Below are positions 32,060-44,400 of a DNA stretch of 60,000 nucleotides, piece after piece (within the stretch, counting starts at the first letter, position 1; every line of letters begins with the position of its first letter). The DNA is from Takakia lepidozioides. Its lineage: Eukaryota > Streptophyta > Takakiopsida > Takakiales > Takakiaceae. The position numbers and the translations under genes are program-made. A model generated the notes under the pieces. The model saw only the letters and a list, made by a program, of their open reading frames with translations. It made no database searches and was not told the origin of the DNA. Location: NCBI GenBank assembly GCA_030704615.1, contig CM060731.1:71654756-71714755 (forward strand), written 5' to 3'.

Positions 32060-33060
32060 CGCGGGATGGGTAGCCCACCATTGCTGCGGACTACTTATGA
32101 AGTGTCTGGTGTCTGGCTAGGTGAAAAACGGCAGAGGAGAGAGACTGACTTTGTCAGCAGACTGAGAATTTTCTGCCGCGCAGGGAGTCCTTCCTCCCCG
32201 TGTACACAATGGAGAAGCCATGGTGCATTCTTAAACCCTGCCCCCTCGTGTCTTTCGCAAGGAGAGAGTGTGCTCCGACATCTTCCTGAGCGCGGAGGCA
32301 GTGGAGTGGCCATGCCGTCTTCTTGCGGTGAATGGGTCGGAGGTATATCACCGTGCAGCAGATTAAGTGGGCAGGCTATGGAGCCGAAATGGCCATTGAG
32401 CTTGGAAATGCCGGGCCCGAGACTCTTGGAGATGATGGCCATGACGGCTTCCCAGCCGTGGAAAAAAGGTACATACAAGAAAATCTGTCTGTTTTTTGTG
32501 GGTGATTAAATTTAGCGATCTACAGTTCTTGCTCACTCCGAGTAGAAATTACACTCCTTCTGGTCGAAGAAGTCCACTCAATTGTTATATTAAAGCTGTA
32601 GACGAACGTGAGTGCACTCCACACCATCGCCCCAGGTACATCAGCTCCTCGAGTTTCTCCTGATACAAGTGCGAGAAAGTGCTAGACCTTAGCGTTTGAT
32701 TTGCTGTGATGCCTACGCCATTATGTGAATTAAGAGGTGCTAAAGCTCTATGCTTCAGTGGTACTTGCATGCAGGCCAAGAAGAACAACTCTGGCAGGAG
32801 TTTTTATTAAATCCTTCACAGTGGTGGGACAACATGTTCGATAAGGTGAGGCTATCTTTATTGAGGACCTGAACGACTTTGTCAAAGGGGGTTTAGGATG
32901 GATCCTGGCCTATGTGTTTCCTTCATGTTATTGTGAGTAGCTTGTTCTTGGTCTGTTCTTGTTCTGTGGTTGTTCTATGCGAGACTGTGCTTCGAACTAT
33001 GGCTGCTGAGCTAACCACTGGTGATTTTCACAGAAAAGTTCAAAGTCACCAAAACACACA
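32060..33060 (+). other. 5' region of PPR gene 4, including the family flank module
   Basis: The module CSRLSGQAMEPKW...MPGPRLLEMMAM is encoded at about 32350-32450, matching the flanks of genes 1 and 2. ATGGCTGCTGAGCTAACCAC at 32999 is conserved with the gene 3 flank and could be an alternative start in another frame. I cannot tell promoter from untranslated leader. Confidence 0.4.
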
Positions 33061-36000
33061 ATGGAGGACATTTGGATTGCGGGTTCGTGGAACCGGCCTA
33101 GGGTGAAGGCAGAGCTAGCTGCCATGATACAATGGCGAGCACAGTTTGGTGATGGTCCAGATTATAGTCGAAGCCCCAAGTCTGGTCAAACACTGGGTGT
33201 GGACCATGTTTCATACCATCCACGGTCAGCCTGGCCTGAAGAACAGACAGAGAGAGTCAACAAGAACGTTTCTAGCACTTGTCGGGATGTGAGGACGGCA
33301 TGTAAGGCAGGACGACTGAAAGAGGCGCTGCACATTTTGTACCATCAAGGAATTCGGGCAGACTCTAATACATATGTCTGTCTCTTGCAGGAGTGTATCA
33401 AACTGAGAGGTCTAACAGAGGGAAAGCAGGTGCACACCCACATTATCCGAAGTGGATTCAAGCCAAACATATTTATGCTCAACACTCTTCTCAACATGTA
33501 TGCCAAATGTGGGAGTGTGCTGGGTGCACGCCAAGTGTTTGACAAAATGCCTGACCGAGATTTGTTCACATGGAATATGATGATAGCAGGATACACCAAG
33601 CATGGGTGTGGTGAGGAGGCTTTTAAGCTGTATGAGCAAATGCAACAGGAAGGGGTGATACCTGACAGGGTCACGTTCACTTGCATTCTCAATGCGTGTG
33701 CCAGCCTAGGAGTGCTGGAAAAGGGCAGAAAGGTCCATGCTCACATCAGCAAAAGTGGAACTGCACCAGATGTCATTCTGCAGAATACCCTTATTGATAT
33801 GTATGCCAAATGCGGGAGTGTAAAGGATGCTCGGCAAGTGTTTGATAATATGGCTCAACATGATGTGGTCTCATGGAGTGCAATGATAGCCGGATATGCT
33901 CAGCATGGGTATGGTAGGGAGGCTTTCGAGCTATATGAGCAAATGCAACAGGAAGGAGTGATACCAGACAGGGTTGTGCTTACTTGTGTGCTCAGTGCAT
34001 GTGCTAGCCTTGGTGCCCTTAAAAAGGGCAAAGAGATTCATGCTCTTGTCATCAAAGCTGGAATTGCGCCATATATAAATTTGCAGAATAGCCTTGTCGA
34101 CATGTATGCCAAATGCGGGAGCATAGAAGATGCACGTCTTGTGTTTGACAATATGGCTGAACGGAATGTGGTCTCATGGAATGCGATGCTTACAGGATAT
34201 GTTCAGCATGGTTTTAGTAGGGAGGCTTTGAAGATCTATGAGCAAATGATACAGGAAGGGGTGACGCCTGACAGGGTCACATTCATTTGCATTCTCAATG
34301 CTTGTGCTAGCCTGGGAGCCCTTCAAAAGGGCAGAGAGGTCCATGCCAACATCATCAAAGCTGGAATTGGGTCGTATATAAACTTGGAAAATAGCCTTGT
34401 TGACATGTATGCTAAATGCGGGAGCATAAATGATGCTCATCAGGTGTTTGAGAAAATGCCCACACGAAATGTTGTCTCCTGGAGTGCGATGATCACTGGC
34501 TATGCTCAGTGTGGGTGTGGTAGGGAGGCTTTTGAGATGTATGAGCAAATGCGACTGGAAGGAGTGACACCCAACAGGGTCACATTCATATCTGTCCTCA
34601 ATGCTTGTGCCGGCCTCACAGCTCTTGAAAAGGGCAAAGCTGTGTATGCTGACATCATCGAAGCTGGAATTGTGCCAGATATCATTTTGGAAACTGCCCT
34701 TGCTGCCATGTATGCAAAGTGCGGGAGCATGAAGGATGCACACGAAGTCTTCAGCAATATGGCTGCAAGAGATGTGGTCTCATGGAGCATGATGATCGCA
34801 GGCTATGCTCAGCTTGGGTGTGGTAGGGAGGCTTTCGAGATGTATGAGAATATGCGACAGGAAGGGGTGATGCCCGACAAGGTCACATTTATATGTGTTC
34901 TTAATGCGTGTGCCAATCTGGCAGCACTGGAAAAGGGCATGGAGGTCCATACTGACATCATCAAAGGTGGAGTTGAGCAAGATGTCATTCTGGAAACTGC
35001 TCTTGTGGACATGTATGCCAAATGTGGGAGCATGAAGGATGCATGGCAAGTATTTGAAAATATGGCTGAACGAGATGTGGTGTCATGGAATGCGATGATT
35101 GAAGGATATGGTAACCATGGATTTGGTAGAGAGGCTGTCCAACTGTTTGAACAGATGCAACAGGAACGCCTGAAGCCGGATTGTATCACCTTCATATCTC
35201 TTCTATCTGCATGTAGCCATGTGGGCCTATTGGATGAAGGCCATCACTACTTTGATTCCATGACCCCAGATTATGGCCTCACTCCTACAGTGGAGCATTT
35301 TGGCTGCATGGTGGACCTTCTTGGCCGTTCAGGGCGATTAGATCAGGCTGAGGTCTTTGTAAAGAAAATGCCAATGGATCCTGGTGCTTCAGTGTGGGGA
35401 GCCTTGCTTGGTGGCTGCAGAATTCATGGTGATGTGGAGCTAGCTGAACGCGTGGCGAATCGCCTTCTCGAGTGGGAGCCACAGCATGCTTCCACTTACG
35501 TACTACTATCCAACATCTATGCTGCCGCTGGCAGGTGGGACGATAAAGCAAAAGTGCGAAAAATGATGGAAGACAGGGGGGTCAAAACCGAACCAGGCCG
35601 TAGCTGGATTGAGGTGGACAGCGTAGTGCATACATTTGTTGTAGAAGACAAGTTGCACCCTCAAATTGATGAAATCCATGCTGAGCTGAAGAGATTGTCT
35701 GAGATGATGAAGGAGGCTGGGTATGTGCCTGACACACATTTTGTGTTGCATGATGTGGAGGAAGAGATAAAGGAATCTTCTCTTTGCCACCACAGTGAAA
35801 AGCTGGCCATTGCTTTTGGGCTGATCAGCACTCCCCCTAGGACGGCTATCCGCGTATTTAAGAACCTTAGAGTATGTGGCGATTGCCACACTGCCACCAA
35901 GTTCATCTCCAAGGTTGTTGGGCGTGCAGTTGTTGTAAGGGATGCCAACCGCTTTCACCACTTCCAAGATGGGGTTTGTTCTTGTGGGGACTACTGGTGA
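33061..36000 (+). CDS. PPR gene 4, intact PLS-DYW organellar RNA editing factor
   Basis: A single-exon 979-aa protein, the only complete PPR-DYW gene of the cluster. After about 90 variable N-terminal residues come six P motifs in regular 101-residue P-L-S triplets (e.g. NTLLNMYAKCGSVLGARQVF; VVSWSAMIAGYAQHGYGREA), then the E/E+ domains with PG box TEPGRSWIEV. The DYW domain has HSEK (catalytic Glu and zinc His), CGDC (zinc Cys pair) and terminal CSCGDYW. Such proteins enter mitochondria or plastids and convert one or a few cytidines to uridine. P-motif residues 5 and 35 read ND, SD, ND, SN, SD, ND; by the PPR code these prefer U, G, U, A, G, U. The N-terminus is not an obvious classical transit peptide, so targeting is inferred from the family. 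Confidence 0.92.
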   Translation: MEDIWIAGSWNRPRVKAELAAMIQWRAQFGDGPDYSRSPKSGQTLGVDHVSYHPRSAWPEEQTERVNKNVSSTCRDVRTACKAGRLKEALHILYHQGIRADSNTYVCLLQECIKLRGLTEGKQVHTHIIRSGFKPNIFMLNTLLNMYAKCGSVLGARQVFDKMPDRDLFTWNMMIAGYTKHGCGEEAFKLYEQMQQEGVIPDRVTFTCILNACASLGVLEKGRKVHAHISKSGTAPDVILQNTLIDMYAKCGSVKDARQVFDNMAQHDVVSWSAMIAGYAQHGYGREAFELYEQMQQEGVIPDRVVLTCVLSACASLGALKKGKEIHALVIKAGIAPYINLQNSLVDMYAKCGSIEDARLVFDNMAERNVVSWNAMLTGYVQHGFSREALKIYEQMIQEGVTPDRVTFICILNACASLGALQKGREVHANIIKAGIGSYINLENSLVDMYAKCGSINDAHQVFEKMPTRNVVSWSAMITGYAQCGCGREAFEMYEQMRLEGVTPNRVTFISVLNACAGLTALEKGKAVYADIIEAGIVPDIILETALAAMYAKCGSMKDAHEVFSNMAARDVVSWSMMIAGYAQLGCGREAFEMYENMRQEGVMPDKVTFICVLNACANLAALEKGMEVHTDIIKGGVEQDVILETALVDMYAKCGSMKDAWQVFENMAERDVVSWNAMIEGYGNHGFGREAVQLFEQMQQERLKPDCITFISLLSACSHVGLLDEGHHYFDSMTPDYGLTPTVEHFGCMVDLLGRSGRLDQAEVFVKKMPMDPGASVWGALLGGCRIHGDVELAERVANRLLEWEPQHASTYVLLSNIYAAAGRWDDKAKVRKMMEDRGVKTEPGRSWIEVDSVVHTFVVEDKLHPQIDEIHAELKRLSEMMKEAGYVPDTHFVLHDVEEEIKESSLCHHSEKLAIAFGLISTPPRTAIRVFKNLRVCGDCHTATKFISKVVGRAVVVRDANRFHHFQDGVCSCGDYW

Positions 36001-37246
36001 AATGAACAACATGCATGCATGAAAATGCGCCATTGGCAAAGTGAGATTAGAAAGTTCAATTTGTCATAATTTTTCTGAAGCAAAGAATGAGGTTTAACAA
36101 AATGGATTGTCGCTGAATGGGACAGTGAATACTGTTCTGTGAGCTGCCTAGTCTGGTTATCACAAATTAAGCATCATCATTGAAGTCATGCCACAGTACT
36201 TGTTGCTAAGGACTTGAAGGAACATCATACAAGTTAACATCATACAGATGCATGGGCTGTTTTGGAAGCTATGGGCATGGTTGACTGGAAAATATTCCAA
36301 GATGCTGTTGTCGTTAAATTCCGGGATCAGTAAGAATGAAGAAATGCTGAAGGTGCCCAGGTTGAAAGCTTTTGTACCAAAAATTGTTCTAGGCTAACAG
36401 GGGGATTCCTACGAGATTATGTAACTGGGGACAGTATCTTGACACCCTCGTGTCAATGTAAGCTTCTGACCTTTGATCGGACCTTTGAGCATCATGGTGC
36501 CAGCTTTTGCTTGACAGGTTCACAACACTGATGATTTTTAAATCTTAGAAATTTAGATATTTGCAGCGCCAACATTCTGATACTGCTAGAATGAGGTCAT
36601 CTGCACTCTCAGGCAATCAATCTCGAAGATCGGAAGATTTAGTTTCTGTTTCGAGAAGTAGAGTCCGACTCCAGATTGTGCTCCAAGGCGGGATGTTCCA
36701 AGCGGATTGGCCCCTAGGCTCGCGCCGAACCATTGGGTCTTCGCCGCGGCGACACAAAGCCAGGTGAGTCGAGGCGCCGCCTCGGTTTGAAGCTGTGAGT
36801 TTGAGAAAGAGATCTGTGGGCCCGCTTGCCTCTTCACTGGGGTCAGGAATCTTTGACGGACTTCAAGGCACTCGTTGACGTTTTATAAGTATCCTTGGTC
36901 CATCCTAGGACAAGCCAGTTCTTTCTCGTCTTGTCTTCACTGAGCTTCTATGTCTGGCGGGTTGCTGTGCACCGTGTACCCTCCTCTTCAATCGAATTGC
37001 GTGGGGGTGAGTAGAAGAACAGCATTTCTATTTTGAACTGTGAGTACTATGAATTTCTGAAACAAAGGAATGCAAAGCCCATCCTACATTGGGTTTTACT
37101 CTGGTGGTTCGTGTGTAGGAAACTCTAGCTACTTCCGTTTTGAAATGATAGGAGGTGAAATCGCTAGTCAGGCTAGCAAGGAATCAGGCCATCTGTGCAT
37201 GTCTAATCAGTTATACACTGTTTATCGGTCTGTGTCGCAGAAAGCC
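36001..37246. other. Between PPR gene 4 and NAR2; probable 5' leader of NAR2
   Basis: No coding gene is supported. The last 300 bases probably hold the NAR2 leader: an acceptor-like TGTGTCGCAG ends at 37240, six bases before the ATG, suggesting a 5'-UTR intron. Confidence 0.35.
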
Positions 37247-38333
37247 ATGACTACCAAAGTGAAGCCTGCTATTTTCTTTCATGGAGCAGCTACAATAGCT
37301 GCGTTCTTGTGTGTTGTGGGCAATGTGGAGGGCGTGCTATTTTCGTCTCTTCCAAAGACTTTTGTGGTGAAGGCCGGCATTAATGGCCAATATTCACCTT
37401 TCCAAGGTAATTCCTCGAGCTTCTCTCTCAATCCCCTTCCTTAATGCTCCCTTGACTCTATGTATTCCATCATGCTGGACTTTTTTTTCCCGACCTTTGC
37501 TGTCGTTGGGTTTTGTAGTCATACGCTGAATTGAGTGTCCCTTCCTATTCCTTCGGAAATCGAATTTAGCAACTCCTTTGCACATTTTCTTGGAGACTGA
37601 TGTGGTTATCTTCCACATGAGATCCCTACGAGATAGAGAGAAGCCTGCACAGCAACTAGAGAGACTGTGTATACACAGAGAATACGAACAAAGATAGATA
37701 GACAAATTCTTACAGCAGAGACTTGTATAAAAATCTGCTACCACAGAGAGATAAGCGGGTGAATTACGGAAGAGGAAGAAAATTATTCAGAAAGAGAACA
37801 CGCTGATGCATGCATACTCGGAAGAGGCATTGATGAAGGCCTGGATGTGGTTCGCAGTTGCAAAGGCAGGCATCGATCAGCTCCATGTGCAGTGGGTGCT
37901 GAATGGAACGGGAGTAGATTCAGGGTACAAGAAGGTGAAGAGCAAGCTGTGCTTCGCCCCTCTAAGCCAGATTGACAGAAAGTGGAGAAAGGCAAACGAC
38001 GATCTCACAATGGACAAGACATGTCCACAAGACATCGCCATACAAGCTTACACTCCAGCAGGAAACTCCAGCATCTTAACCATTCCCAAAAGCACCCCCG
38101 GAGCTTCATACTTTGTGAGGGTATATGCCTTGGATGCATCTGGCAATCAGGTGGCCGTCGGCCAGACAACCAACAGCAACAAGACCACCAATATATTTGT
38201 AGTGGAGCCCATCACAGGAAGGCATGCTTCTATTGATATTGCTGTTGCTGTTTTCTCATGCTTTTCAGTACTTTCTTTACTCTCTTTCTTTGTCGTAGAG
38301 AGGATGTTAATGAAAGGCAAGAAGCAGCAGTAG
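37247..38333 (+). CDS. NRT3: NAR2/NRT3, partner protein of high-affinity nitrate transporters (two exons)
   Basis: The gene has two exons, 37247-37406 and 37858-38333, joined over a 451-nt GT-AG intron (CCAAG|GTAATT ... TTCGCAG|TT). They give a 211-aa protein, the usual family size. An N-terminal signal peptide covers about residues 1-28 (AATIAAFLCVVGNVEG). The NAR2 core follows: KAGIDQLHVQWVLNG, KLCFAPLSQIDRKWRKANDD, DKTCPQDI and GASYFVRVYALDASG. A C-terminal membrane span (about 178-198) precedes a basic tail. NAR2/NRT3 proteins sit in the plasma membrane, bind NRT2 nitrate transporters and are required for high-affinity nitrate uptake. The splice sites were chosen because phase 1 is kept and the join restores the family's V-KAG-D block. 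Confidence 0.92.
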
Positions 38334-41300
38334 CTGGAAGCAAGTTGGGGGAAGGGTGGGGGAAGAAGAGGGGGCTGTTTCCATTGAAGCTCAAGACACT
38401 GCTGGAAGCAGTTTACAGCAAAGTAGGGTAACTTGTACAGAAAGCAATCTGTCTTATACAATTCTGACACTACAAGCATCTTTCAAATACCTTAATTTAC
38501 AGTCCCATGTAGTAGCTTTCAAACCAACTTGGATGTTGTATGATGACCAGGTCATTTTAAGGTGTTGCTTGCAGACATGCATATAGTTGGCTGACTGTCC
38601 ATGAATTGACGCATAGAAAGTGTAGAGCTTCCATGATGATCAGGACAACCCAATTTCAAAACCCAATATCTTCTTCTGCAGCTAGTCTTTCAACTTATTC
38701 ATCATGTATCACAGTTGAGACTTGAGATTACTGCTTGACAGAACTGTCATTATTGTGCTGAGGCCCACAAAACTAACAGTCCACTCAGCTATGAAGCTGT
38801 AGACTTTGACAGAAAGGATGGAAGGATGATCTCTACCAAACAGAAAATGACACTAGAGCTGACCAATTCAAGTCATTACATAAACTCGCATCAAAGCCAG
38901 CATCCTGGCCCCACTGACTTGCAAGTCTAAGACCTTTCATGACAGAAAACTTAATACATGCATCCATACCAGCACATTAGCCAAATTCCACCACCGGTTG
39001 TTGCTAATCCAGAACTCTATAAAACGCATCGCTTCCATATCCACATCTCTTGCCCGTAAGTAGTGTTCACAAAAGGCAGTAGCGCGGATGCAATATGAGT
39101 CTCCACGATAGGTTTAGCCAGCCCCAAGCGCCATGTTTAATTTAAGGGTTAACAAGATGTACAAGCTACGGTAGCACATTATGACTTACCTTTCATGTTT
39201 TGGTATTTTGTATTGTAGACGACTCAAACATAGGCCAATCACCAGAATCTACTCATAGGATGTTGTTTGGCGTATAAGCCAAGTGACAGAAAAAGAAATT
39301 AAGACACAACTTTTGTTGAAGCTCGCCACAACAAAAGCTCTAATAATCACAGGACTAATCAACTTGCCAATGTAGACACTTACAACAGTCAGCATGGACG
39401 ATGTGAGCTAAAACTATCCCCCAAAATTTCCAACACTACGTGTCACAGTGGTTGAAGTAGCTGCTAATGTATCTTTCAGAAACTACATCCTCCATGACAG
39501 AGTCATCTGGCTCAATGAGGGAAGCTTGAATATATCCACCAAGGAGAATTAAACTAACTCCACAAACCGTCCTGCCTTTCTCTAATGCAAATCACCTCTG
39601 ACCGAGAACTCTGTAGTTAGTATTTCACTGACAGCCAATGATCAAGTAGTCCAGGCTATAAATTTTCTGGCTAAACTGGCTCCTGCTGAAGATGTAGCAC
39701 TCTTTGAACTGGAGTACTACAGAACTCACTCCATGCAGGACAGGGGAGTAGAACTTATCAGGTGACAGTGACTTTAGTTTCTGGCCTTGTTGGCACGTGG
39801 CTGCAGAAAAGTCATGATTGGCTGGAAATAGGGCAAAAAGAAGAAATACAACGTAGACAGACCCATCCAACTATGAAGATCACAACAGGAAAGCGAATGA
39901 TGTATCTATAACCAAACTTTTCAGGGCAACCGTGCACTGGATCATAGATTGCCACAACTGCAGTGAAGTATGGATTGGACACAAGGCTGGAGCCCAGTAG
40001 TACTCACTCAAGAAGAACATGTTGTGGTCTGAGATATCTGCAACAGGGTTCACCTTTCACCACCTCTACTCTAAACTGAAGAATCTTCCAGTGGCAGCAG
40101 CATTTGTCACGAATAACATCCAAGCTCCAGGAGTTAGTCAACGTAGGAAGTGCTGCAAGCTGCTTCCGATTAAGAAACATGACCAGTCATGAGCATTTCA
40201 GGTGCAATAAAAGTAGAAAATAGTTCCGTGGTCGGTTGATCAGCCACTCAGTCAGTCAGTCAGGGTGTAACAGTAATGCAGTGCAAGCAAAACACTTAAT
40301 ACCTTCAGAGGCAAAGCTGCACACCCAGTAGATATCTCATTAGACTGCTTAGCACCTGCCCAGCCTGCCTCCAATCAGTGAGTAGAAGAGTGATGGATGT
40401 GACTGTTGTTGAAATGCATATGGCATATTAAGGAAGAACAGCAGCCAGCAGCAACAGCACAATCTGCTCCAACACTCCTCTCAGCTACGCAGCTACGCAG
40501 CAGCTCAGCAGCAGCTGTCATCCATGCAGTAACCACCAGCCACCACAGCACAGCTACCACACCAGCAGTGTAGTGGTCCCACGGCCCCACTCAGCACTAT
40601 CACAATGACCAGGTATAAGATTCCACATCATGTCAGACTACTGTCGTACCATTTTCACACTACTCAAAATTCTTACACAATGGAGTCAGCTCCAAGATGT
40701 CCTCTCCTACATATTTGATAGGTGAAACGAGACAGAAAAAACCTTAACCCTCTCTCCCCAAGGCACAGCTAACTGCTAGCAAGCTGATTGGCAAAAGTGC
40801 TCATCCGACTGAGCCACACTCAGCCAGACCACACTGCTTCGAGTCCACTACAAAGATAACAACATAACTAAGCTTACAACAGAAACGTGATCCAGGTAAA
40901 CAAGACTAACCAGCCAACACATCCACAATGGTGAGGCTTAAAAGGCTACATCCCCCGACTGTTCAGCCTTGCCCAAGTCCTCAAGACCAGCTTGCAAGTC
41001 GAGCCTGCACCTACCAACGCAACTCCCTCATACATCCCCCTCTCCGCCCCATCATTCTCTCTACAAATCTCGTGTTTCCCGTGTCCAGTAACCACCACTT
41101 GACGCTTACGGCTCCTGCACAAATCCGCAACCCAAATCTCAACCATTACATGGTGTTAAACAGGTCCTGTGTTGTTGGCTAGAGCATGTCTTGGAAACAA
41201 ACTACAAATGTGCTACTTGTTAGTTGAGTGCTTTCTAAAGGCAGTAAGCTTCTGCACAGGGACAGAAGGTCGCTCCGGAGCATATCTTACAACCTGGAAT

Positions 41301-41406
41301 CCAGAACTTTACAATGTGGTTTCATCTCCAGAAAGGAAACTCGAGGTACTTAGGTGACAACAGTGGTGGTAAGAAAAAGCCTTTCTGCCTTCCCCTGCAG
41401 TGATAA
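38334..41406. other. Three-kb intergenic/3' flank, no gene recognised
   Basis: It lies between the convergent NAR2 and SC35 genes. Only short open frames occur, none with a known motif. Simple repeats include (CAGT)n at about 40245-40264 and a CAGCAG-rich patch at 40440-40550. The part nearest 41406 may be SC35 3'-UTR or downstream UTR exons. Confidence 0.4.
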
Positions 41407-44400
41407 CTACAGGAAGACTACACTCAAGAAGCTCATGCAATCCTCTGAGGGAAGAGGAAGAGGAATCCAATGAATCCAAGGTGGGTGGCACTGTACCTCA
41501 GCATCAGACCGCTCCTGAACTGGGCTCTGGGGCTCTCCAGGTGTGGGACTACGGCGCTGCTGATCTGGAGAAGCACTAGGCTGGCGTTCAGGCGATGCAC
41601 TCCTGCGTCCTGGCGAAGCTGATACACTGCGGGCCACCAGGGATGGACTTCGCTGCATTGGAGAGGCACTTCCCCTGATACCAACAATAAACATCTCAGT
41701 CACTTGCCACACCGCAGGTCGTCAATCCTATTTGACATAATGGTGGAATTACTTACACTATACATACTAACATTTGATTTTTCTGGCAAAAGACCTGACA
41801 TTCTTAGGTCTTCTCCAATTCAACGGCGACCTCATCCCCAGCACAAAGCCTCCCAAGAAAAGGCCCTGAACTGACCTTGGAACATCATGTGGAGAAGAGT
41901 CACCATTTCTTGCAGTATCCTTCAATGGCTCTCCCGACCGTGAGCCTTTTCGAGGACTGCGACTCAGGCTTCGGCTCGGACTACGATTAGGACTGGCACT
42001 CCGACCTCTGCTTGGGCTGACCAAAACCAGATCCAAATTGAGATGGAATAATATCCAGCACATCACACACACAATTTCATTCATAGTCAAAGCAACCGTG
42101 GCTCTGAAAAATATGATATCTTCTCCCTCACAAGGAATATAAAATGCAGGTGAACAACATACTACCACAAACCCACAATACCAACCACTTCTGGAAGCAA
42201 ACATACATCTGTCATAGACAACATGTTCCTCACTCAATTCCCTCGAACATGACATGGACCACTTCAAATGTAAGGTGACTACCCCTCCAACACAATGTTT
42301 GGCATACCTGCGTCGCGTGACCGGTGAAACTCTGCCTACAGGTGATATGCTTCGAGAGCGACGACGCACATCCTCTTTCCCACGATCACGACTTCGGCTG
42401 TGACTGCGAGTGGGACTGCGCCGCCGAGAACTACGACCCCTTTCCCGACCTTCACGATGGCGGTCCCGTTCAAAGCGGTCACGGCTGCGGCTGCCGCGCC
42501 GATTGTCTCGGTCACGATTCTCTTCTCTGTACCTCCGGCTACAAAAGGCCATACAGACAATTCAGCCCAACACTCTCTAAATCAAAAGACTTGCTGCCAT
42601 GCGCCGCTTCCACATTCGGTTCCGTCACATACATTTATTTAATGTTGACAAGGACAAAACCCGATGACTGCATTAAGTAGAGCACACACCCTCAGTTGGA
42701 GAAGGTTTCCCACTGTGAGAATCAAGTTATACTGCTGCCTACAGAGGTTATAATCCTAATTCAGCGTTAGAAGCTTTCACCCACATCTCAAAATGAGATG
42801 GTGAGACCACACAAAGTAGAGCACCAAGACAGGTTCCAAGCAGGCAGAGCCAGAAAAAGATGGGCAAGATCAAGAAGTAGGGTATCCTTTCAGTTTCCCT
42901 GACATCAGGTCTGACTGGCAGCAGTGGCGAACCAAAGAATGAGTGAGGTGTCCAAGTTTACTTGTCTTTTCTGCATCCTTGGATGCTGCAAGAGGCATAG
43001 GACATGGAAGGGGGAGGCTAGGCTAATAAGACAGGCCTGCTACAGAGAGGTGGTGCTTCCACTAAGGCTGTGAGCCAACTTGTTGCTGGTCTGTTCCATA
43101 CCCAGGAGATGAGGGTAAAGCATGAGCTAAAGAGACATATGTGTTGCCTCTGATGTTAAGACTCCTGCTCTTATAAAAGAGAGCCACTGCAAAGACAGTT
43201 GTTCAAACCTCCTGCAACCATAGCATACAATATAGCACCAACGAGGTGTGGTTGTCGAAGAACATGCTTAGGTCACCACTGCAGGAAAAGTTGATCAACC
43301 TGTAGTACAGCTTGGAGTTCAGCCTAAATGATGTAGACTCTGGTCTCCTAACAGCAAAGTATTTGTTTACTCATTATTACACAACAAAACCCTTGTCAAG
43401 GCTTCAATAGGCAGATAAATTGTCATAGTGCTGTTAGTAAATAACCATGCCATTACTTAAGGATGAGTCAAGCTTTTCTAGTCATAGCAGGCACCAACTC
43501 ACATAACACATGCACATTGTGAGCCTGCCATGAAGCCTTCACATGTTGACCAGATCAAGGTGAATTATCATTATCTCATATGTTGTCTCTTTCACATAAT
43601 GTACCCACTGGTGAGTGTCGTCTACCTGGAGCGTCTCGGACTCCTACTCCTGGATCTGCTGGGCTTTGGGCTTGCCTGTGTGATTCTCCCCCGCTGGCTG
43701 CAAGCCAACACAATTAACTCATTCAGTGTGGTAAAGATCCCGATCATATCATCATGCCAAAATTGTGGTGATGGGGTTGCGAAGTACTCAACCACCCCAG
43801 ATTTTTGAACACTTCAAATCAATAAACAGTCAAATGACAGAGAGATGTCATTGATGTGCCAAAACCTCATTGGGACAACTCTCCCTCCACTGTTTTTCCC
43901 ACACACACAACTACAAGATAGCCACCATAATATGGATACATGTAATGTGTACAGAACCAGCTACATGGGGGTCCAACTTCCTGAGGCACACACATTAAAT
44001 GTGCACAAGGCAAGACACAAACCTGCCTGTTGGATCGTTGACTCCAAGGCTAGCTGCCAGTTAGAAAGAGCCGTCAGCTGCGTAATTTCTAAACGAGATC
44101 CATGAAAAGCCGTGTGCCGAACGAGTGGTTCTTCAGGTGTTTACAACACCATAAACCCAACCTGAACTACTCAAACCCGCAGAGGCTTGCTGATTGCAAG
44201 TGACTCCCTAGACTTCAGCAACTGACCAACAATGGTTGCTTGAAATTACTGCATAAAATGCAGCCCGCACAGATTTCAGAGCGCTCAGGCCTGAGACCAA
44301 CACAAACACAGCCACTGGCGATGTCATGTGCTCTTTTGACCATGAGAGAGGTGCCGGCTCAGCTCAAGCCATTAGAGGATGCCTGTTTCTAGCTGCTCCG

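Noticed and set aside
41767-42552. 261-aa RS protein as an independent gene
   Set aside because: It is SC35 exons 6 and 7 with the intron between them read through; the splice sites and frame fit the eight-exon model.
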